A stretch of 9,475 nucleotides of DNA, taken from positions 1-9,475 of the forward strand of contig MHFU01000031.1 in assembly GCA_001804345.1 (NCBI GenBank), in the 5' to 3' direction. The notes under the pieces were generated by a model, which made no database searches, had not been told where the DNA came from, and saw nothing but the letters and a program-made list of their open reading frames with translations. Shown here piece by piece: positions 5,748 to 9,475 of the stretch (position 1 is the stretch's first letter; every line of letters begins with the position of its first letter). The translations under genes and the position numbers were made by a program. This DNA is from Omnitrophica bacterium RIFOXYB12_FULL_50_7 (lineage in GTDB: Bacteria; Omnitrophota; Omnitrophia; Omnitrophales; Aquincolibacteriaceae).

Positions 5748-6598
5748 AACTCATTCGAGATCCTAAAAAACTTCAGCAAATACTCCAGAAAGAACGGGCC
5801 CGAGGGAAAAGTGTCGGCTTCATTCCTACTATGGGTGCGTTGCATGAAGGGCATCTGTCGCTTGTGCGTGCCTCAAGCCGCGAGAACGATGTTACGGTCG
5901 TGAGCATCTTCGTCAACCCGACGCAATTTGGTTTGAATGAGGATTTCTCGAAATATCCCCGTGTATTGAGAACGGACATAAAAATGCTCCGGACTCTTAA
6001 GGCGGACTATCTTTTCTGCCCCTCAGTCTCGGCCATGTATCCCGAAGGTTATGCGACTTTTGTGGATGTCAGCCCCAGGCTTGCGAACGTTCTTTGCGGG
6101 AAATTCAGGCCCGGGCATTTCCGTGGTGTGGCGACCGTGGTGGTGAAGCTTCTTAACATTACGGGGCCTTGCCGGCTTTATCTCGGCGCCAAGGATTTTC
6201 AGCAGGTTACCGTTATCAGCCAACTTGTGCGTGATCTGAACATGAAGACCCAGGTCCGCGTGATGCCGACGGTGCGGGAAAAGGACGGGCTTGCCATGAG
6301 TTCCCGGAACCGTTTTCTCAGCCCCGGCGAACGGGATCGAGCCCTCACGATCTCTCGGGTGCTTTTTGCATGCAAGAAAAATCTTTTACGGGAGAAAATG
6401 GGCTTTGTAGCTTCAAGGAGGCGAGCGCTCAGCGAATTGAAAAGGAGTGTGGAACGAGTGCAATATTTTGAGATCGTAGATCCAAGGACGCTTGCTCCGG
6501 TCAAAAAGTATCAGGAGAAAATGGCCGTCCTGACGGCCTGCTTTGTCGGCAAGACAAGGCTGATTGATAATGTTATAATCCGAAATAGCGATAAGTGA
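5744..6598 (+). CDS. panC: Pantothenate synthetase (pantoate--beta-alanine ligase)
   Basis: PanC condenses pantoate with beta-alanine, using ATP and a pantoyl-adenylate intermediate, to give pantothenate for CoA. It has the nucleotidyltransferase fold: IPTMGALHEGHLSLVR (27-42) carries the HIGH-like HEGH (34-37), and FVNPTQF (56-62) has the pantoate-binding Gln61. PGHFRGVATVV (123-133), LGAKDFQQVTVI (147-158) and the second ATP motif MSSRNRFLS (185-193) are all in place. The length of 284 aa is standard. It overlaps folK by 4 nt. The last codons (NSDK then TGA) fall within heptamer element 3, just beyond the usual C-terminal RLIDNV block, as if the element had supplied a new gene end. The beta-alanine substrate is made by PanD, encoded just downstream. 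Confidence 0.95.
   Translation: MKLIRDPKKLQQILQKERARGKSVGFIPTMGALHEGHLSLVRASSRENDVTVVSIFVNPTQFGLNEDFSKYPRVLRTDIKMLRTLKADYLFCPSVSAMYPEGYATFVDVSPRLANVLCGKFRPGHFRGVATVVVKLLNITGPCRLYLGAKDFQQVTVISQLVRDLNMKTQVRVMPTVREKDGLAMSSRNRFLSPGERDRALTISRVLFACKKNLLREKMGFVASRRRALSELKRSVERVQYFEIVDPRTLAPVKKYQEKMAVLTACFVGKTRLIDNVIIRNSDK
6551..6579 (+). promoter_or_regulatory. Promoter inside the 3' end of panC, for panD
   Basis: AAGACA (6551-6556) matches the -35 consensus at 4 of 6 positions, and a perfect TATAAT (6574-6579) follows after exactly 17 nt. The predicted start is at about 6585-6588, at the left edge of heptamer element 3. A panD transcript from here would therefore begin with the self-complementary repeat at its 5' end. 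The site overlaps coding sequence, so part of the match could be chance. Confidence 0.5.
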
Positions 6599-6682
6599 AA
6601 AGCGGTAAGCGTTAAGTGGAAAAAGCGCGTTTTGCCTACCGCCTAACGCTTTTCGCTTAGCGCTTTTTCTTATCACTTAAAA
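6590..6682. repeat. Heptamer-unit inverted repeat element 3, between panC and panD
   Basis: The left arm has five units of pattern GNWAAGY: gataagt (6590), gaaaagc (6597), ggtaagc (6604), gttaagt (6611) and the weaker ggaaaaa (6618). A 9-nt centre (6625-6633) follows. The right arm has seven units of the complementary pattern: gcctacc (6634), gcctaac (6641), gcttttc (6648), gcttagc (6655), gcttttt (6662), cttatca (6669) and cttaaaa (6676). Stems available include 6592-6598 with 6673-6679, 6598-6604 with 6661-6667, 6606-6611 with 6654-6659 and 6621-6627 with 6647-6653, plus alternative registers. The panC stop codon (6596-6598) lies in the left arm, and the panD SD begins at 6685. taagtg recurs at 6592 and 6613, 21 nt apart. 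Confidence 0.88.
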
Positions 6683-6693
6683 CCGAGGGATTT

Positions 6694-7053
6694 ATGCAGA
6701 AACAAATGTTGGGCGGAAAGATCCACCGCGTGACCGTAACTGAGGCGTGCATTGATTACCCCGGCAGTATCACGATCGACAAAAAACTTATGGATGCGGC
6801 GGATATTCTTCCTCATGAGAAAGTTTTGATCGCGAATCTCAACAATGGTTCTCGCATCGAAAGCTATGCGATTCCGGGGCCCGCGGGGTCCGGCGTGATC
6901 TGCCTGAATGGCGGCGCGGCCAAGCACGGGAAAGCGGGCGATATAATTATCATTCTGACCTTCGTGGTACTTACGGCGGCCGAAGCCAAAAGGCACAAAC
7001 CCAAAGTCGTTTACGTTGATGCGGAAAACCGTGTCGTAAGGAGAGGCAAATGA
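6694..7053 (+). CDS. panD: Aspartate 1-decarboxylase (pyruvoyl enzyme precursor)
   Basis: PanD decarboxylates L-aspartate to beta-alanine for pantothenate and CoA. It is made as a proenzyme that cleaves itself between Gly24 and Ser25, turning Ser25 into the catalytic pyruvoyl group; YPGSITID (22-29) shows this site at the canonical position. Other family blocks are KIHRVTVTEA (9-18), LMDAADILPHEKV (32-44), NNGSRIESY (50-58, with the substrate-binding Arg), GSGVICLNGGAA (65-76) and HKPKVVYVD (101-109). The length of 119 aa is typical. GAGG (6685-6688) lies 5 nt before the ATG and just after heptamer element 3. The stop overlaps the next start (ATGA), so panD and the dehydrogenase are translationally coupled. 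Confidence 0.95.
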   Translation: MQKQMLGGKIHRVTVTEACIDYPGSITIDKKLMDAADILPHEKVLIANLNNGSRIESYAIPGPAGSGVICLNGGAAKHGKAGDIIIILTFVVLTAAEAKRHKPKVVYVDAENRVVRRGK

Positions 7054-7865
7054 AAAACAGGATCAAGGTCGGGATCATCGGAGGAGGGACGATCGGGACG
7101 GCGCTTGCGCACGCGGTGGTGACGGACCTGAAGGCTTTCGCGCAGCTGAAGTACCTTTGTGAGAAACACAAGGAAAAGGCCGCCGTGCTTCAGAAGAAGT
7201 TCCGGTTTCATGCCCGTCTTGTTCCCTTGGCTCAGCTGGTTCGCCGCTCGGATTTGATCATTGAGGCGGCTTCGCCGAAGGTTGCGGCACAGGTCATCCG
7301 GCTTGCTTGCAAGTGGAACAAAAAAGTTCTTATCATGAGTGTGGGCGGATTGCTCCACCCGCAGATTGCGGAACTTTTGAAGAAGAACCTGGCTCGCATC
7401 TTTTGTCCTTCGGGAGCGATTACGGGCGTAGACGGGGTGTTGGCCGCGAGTTGCGGGAAGATTCGAAAAGTTCGGTTGACCACGCGTAAGCCGCCTGAGG
7501 CCTTGATGGGCGCGTCTTATTTTCTCCAGAAAAGATTCCCGGTGTTAAAAACAGATTCCGAAGAAAGGCGAGTCTTTTTCGGGACAGCCGTCGAGGCTAC
7601 CAAGCATTTTCCGCAAAATATCAATGTTGCCGCGGTCTTGAGTCTTGCGGGGATTGGTCCCGAGCGCACGCAGGTGGAGATCTGGACCTCGCGCTCTTAC
7701 AAAGGGAACCGACATGAGGTTCTGGTGGAAGGGGATTTTGGCACGTTTACCACGGTGACGCAGAATAAACCCGCGCCCGGAAATCCCAAAACAAGTTATT
7801 TGGCCATTCTCGCCGCGATTGCCACGCTCAAAAAAGCCTTTGCTTCCGTTCGCGTTGGGACCTGA
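7050..7865 (+). CDS. nadX: L-aspartate dehydrogenase (NadX / DUF108 family)
   Basis: This family reversibly converts L-aspartate to oxaloacetate (via iminoaspartate) with NAD(P)+. A Rossmann segment opens with VGIIGGGTIGTALA (7-20). Family blocks follow: IEAASP (71-76), LIMSVGGL (94-101), CPSGAITGVDG (119-129), LTTRKPP (143-149), FPQNINVAAVLSLAG (187-201), NRHEVLVEGDFG (220-231, with His222 as a candidate catalytic residue) and NPKTSYLA (245-252). The length of 271 aa is normal. The ATG overlaps the panD stop by 4 nt. In Thermotoga the homologue sits with nadA and nadC and feeds NAD synthesis; here the partner is panD, so supply of aspartate for beta-alanine is a reasonable alternative role. 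The family is clear; reaction direction, pathway and symbol are inferred. Confidence 0.88.
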   Translation: MKNRIKVGIIGGGTIGTALAHAVVTDLKAFAQLKYLCEKHKEKAAVLQKKFRFHARLVPLAQLVRRSDLIIEAASPKVAAQVIRLACKWNKKVLIMSVGGLLHPQIAELLKKNLARIFCPSGAITGVDGVLAASCGKIRKVRLTTRKPPEALMGASYFLQKRFPVLKTDSEERRVFFGTAVEATKHFPQNINVAAVLSLAGIGPERTQVEIWTSRSYKGNRHEVLVEGDFGTFTTVTQNKPAPGNPKTSYLAILAAIATLKKAFASVRVGT

Positions 7866-7891
7866 GCGAACGGGTCGTAAGGAGTCCGCGC

Positions 7892-9475
7892 ATGGACGAA
7901 TTCATTGAAGTCCGCGGAGCGCGGGAACACAATCTCAAGAATTTATCGCTCAAGATCCCTCGCAACAAAGTCACGGTCATTACCGGCCTTTCCGGCTCCG
8001 GAAAATCCTCGCTCGCGTTTGACACAATTTACGCCGAAGGCCAGCGCCGCTATCTCGAAAGTCTTTCTTCCTACGCCAAGCAATTCCTGGAAAAGCTCAA
8101 GAAACCGGACGTGGACCATATTTCCGGACTTTCTCCGGCTATCGCGATCGAGCAGCGCTCCGTCACGCATAATCCTCGCTCCACGGTCGCGACCGTCACC
8201 GAGATTTACGACTATCTGAGGCTTTTTTTCGTTAAGATCGGGATCCCTCATTGTCCCTCGTGTCATGAACCGCTTCAGAGCCAAACCCGCGAGGAACTTT
8301 TTAAAGATCTTCTCGCGCGTTTTGCGGGGCGTGAAGTCCAGGTTCTGGCGCCGCTTGCGCGGGGACGTAAGGGAGAATTCCAGAAGCTCTTCCAGGACTC
8401 CCTTAAAAAAGGTTTTGATCGGGCGCGTATCGACGGGAGCGTAAGGCTCATCAAGCAGGATATGAAGCTCCGGAAGTCCGTGCGCCACGATATTGAGATC
8501 GTGATCGATGAGCTGATGCCTCTGAAGGACGAAGATAGGCGTTTCAGGAACTCCGTTGTCTGCGCGTTGGATTTGACCCAAGGACATGTTGCGATCCTGG
8601 AAAAGGGGAGTGATGGCAAGGGGGCGCTTCATTTTTTTTCCACCACCAAGACCTGCGCCAAGTGCCAGATCAGTTTGCCGGACCTTACGCCGAACATGTT
8701 CTCATTCAACAGTCCCTACGGCGCCTGCCCGAAATGTAAGGGGCTCGGGAAACTTTCGCAGATCTTCGTGAAGGGCGTGATCTCCTCGCCCCAGAAACCG
8801 CTTATGAGTGCGCTCAACAAGGACGTTTTTTTCTCGTTTAATAAATATTTTTTCGAGGATCTCCTTCATGATCTGACAGAGAAATATAACTTTGAATGGG
8901 ATGCGCCGTATCAGGATTGGCCGGAAGACGCCAAGGAAGTGTTCTTTCTCGGAGACGGGGATATTTCCGGCCTTGTGGAAGAATGGGAGCGGCTTTTTCA
9001 CGAGACGAATTCCGAAGAGGTGCGCGCGAAGGTCCGGAAATTCCTGCGCGAGGAGATCTGCCCGGAATGCGCGGGCAAGCGGCTTCGCAAAGAAAGTCTC
9101 GGCGTTCTGATCGAGGGAAAAAATATCGCCGAGGTTACGGCGTTGCCTGTCGACGAGGCGGTGCCGTTCTTTCGGGATCTGTGTTTCCAGGGGACGCAAG
9201 AAGTGATCGCTGTGCCTATTCTCCGGGAGGTGCGCGAAAGGATTTCTTTTCTTCTTAATATCGGACTGGGGTATCTCGCGCTCGATCGTACTGTCGCGAC
9301 CCTGGCCGGAGGAGAACTCCAGCGCATCCGGCTTGCGGCGCAGATCGGTCTGGGACTGACCGGCGTGCTCTATGTGCTGGACGAGCCGAGCATCGGTCTT
9401 CACCCTCGTGATAATGGGAAGCTTTTGAACGCGCTCGAAAAACTTCGCGATCTCAAGAATACGGTGCTTGTGGTA
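7892..9475 (+). CDS. uvrA: Excinuclease ABC subunit UvrA, N-terminal part (truncated by window end)
   Basis: UvrA is the dimeric ATPase that finds DNA lesions and loads UvrB in nucleotide excision repair. The 528 codons present cover the N-terminal half. The start IEVRGAREHNLKNLSL (5-20) and Walker A GLSGSGKSS (32-40) are typical. The UvrB-binding and insertion regions follow. A zinc module is formed by C255-x2-C258 and C279-x2-C282 around FSFNSPYGACPKC. EICPECAGKRLRKESL and GKNIAEVTALPV are canonical. The ABC signature reads LAGGELQR (471-478), where LSGGEAQR is expected, followed by Walker B VLYVLDEPSIGLH (492-504). AAGGAG (7879-7884) lies 7 nt before the ATG, and the gap to the dehydrogenase is 26 nt, so it is probably the last known member of the panD transcript. 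The frame is intact to the window edge. Confidence 0.95.
   Translation, partial: MDEFIEVRGAREHNLKNLSLKIPRNKVTVITGLSGSGKSSLAFDTIYAEGQRRYLESLSSYAKQFLEKLKKPDVDHISGLSPAIAIEQRSVTHNPRSTVATVTEIYDYLRLFFVKIGIPHCPSCHEPLQSQTREELFKDLLARFAGREVQVLAPLARGRKGEFQKLFQDSLKKGFDRARIDGSVRLIKQDMKLRKSVRHDIEIVIDELMPLKDEDRRFRNSVVCALDLTQGHVAILEKGSDGKGALHFFSTTKTCAKCQISLPDLTPNMFSFNSPYGACPKCKGLGKLSQIFVKGVISSPQKPLMSALNKDVFFSFNKYFFEDLLHDLTEKYNFEWDAPYQDWPEDAKEVFFLGDGDISGLVEEWERLFHETNSEEVRAKVRKFLREEICPECAGKRLRKESLGVLIEGKNIAEVTALPVDEAVPFFRDLCFQGTQEVIAVPILREVRERISFLLNIGLGYLALDRTVATLAGGELQRIRLAAQIGLGLTGVLYVLDEPSIGLHPRDNGKLLNALEKLRDLKNTVLVV

Noticed and set aside
8702..9403. 233-codon minus-strand frame opposite uvrA
   Set aside because: Shadow of uvrA, whose zinc module, signature and Walker B are read in the plus frame.

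Overview
The window reads as a piece of a Gram-negative-type bacterial chromosome from an uncultivated lineage. All genes lie on the plus strand, GC is moderate, and every recognisable gene is housekeeping. A DapL-type lysine aminotransferase, a panC/panD/aspartate dehydrogenase cluster, a Bacteroidota-like YbeY variant and intergenic inverted repeats would fit a PVC-superphylum or Omnitrophota-like bacterium. This placement is inference from gene content and remembered sequence style; no phylogenetic marker was tested.

Layout. (1) 1-70 is a degenerate heptamer inverted-repeat element ending just before the Shine-Dalgarno (SD) sequence of phoH (84-1040, TTG start). (2) 1041-1317 is a gap holding a second, larger element of the same design and then a 9-bp hairpin just upstream of ybeY (1318-1800). 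recO (1805-2566) follows 4 nt later. (3) 2567-2796 is AT-rich and carries a good sigma70-type promoter for an unrecognised 265-aa soluble protein (2797-3594). (4) 3595-3957 is the only gap over 300 nt. It holds a REP-like imperfect palindrome, a GC-rich stretch of unknown nature, and a clear promoter for dapL (3958-5154). (5) folK (5217-5747) overlaps panC (5744-6598) by 4 nt. A third heptamer element (6590-6682) begins in the last codons of panC and ends before the panD SD; a promoter sits just upstream of it. panD (6694-7053) overlaps an aspartate dehydrogenase gene (7050-7865) by 4 nt, and uvrA (7892 to the window end, truncated) follows after 26 nt.

How the genes work together. PhoH, YbeY and RecO are a reduced form of the common phoH-ybeY-era-recO neighbourhood (RNA processing plus recombinational repair). 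DapL makes LL-diaminopimelate for peptidoglycan and lysine. FolK serves folate synthesis. PanD makes beta-alanine from aspartate and PanC condenses it with pantoate to pantothenate; the adjoining aspartate dehydrogenase could supply aspartate to PanD. panB and panE are not in the window. UvrA is the damage sensor of nucleotide excision repair.

The most unusual signal is non-coding. Three intergenic elements (1-70, 1103-1241, 6590-6682) are each built from tandem, degenerate 7-nt units that switch to the reverse-complement orientation near the middle. Each element uses a different heptamer, and the closest copies are often exactly 21 nt (three units) apart. I know no named element class in this kind of genome with this design.
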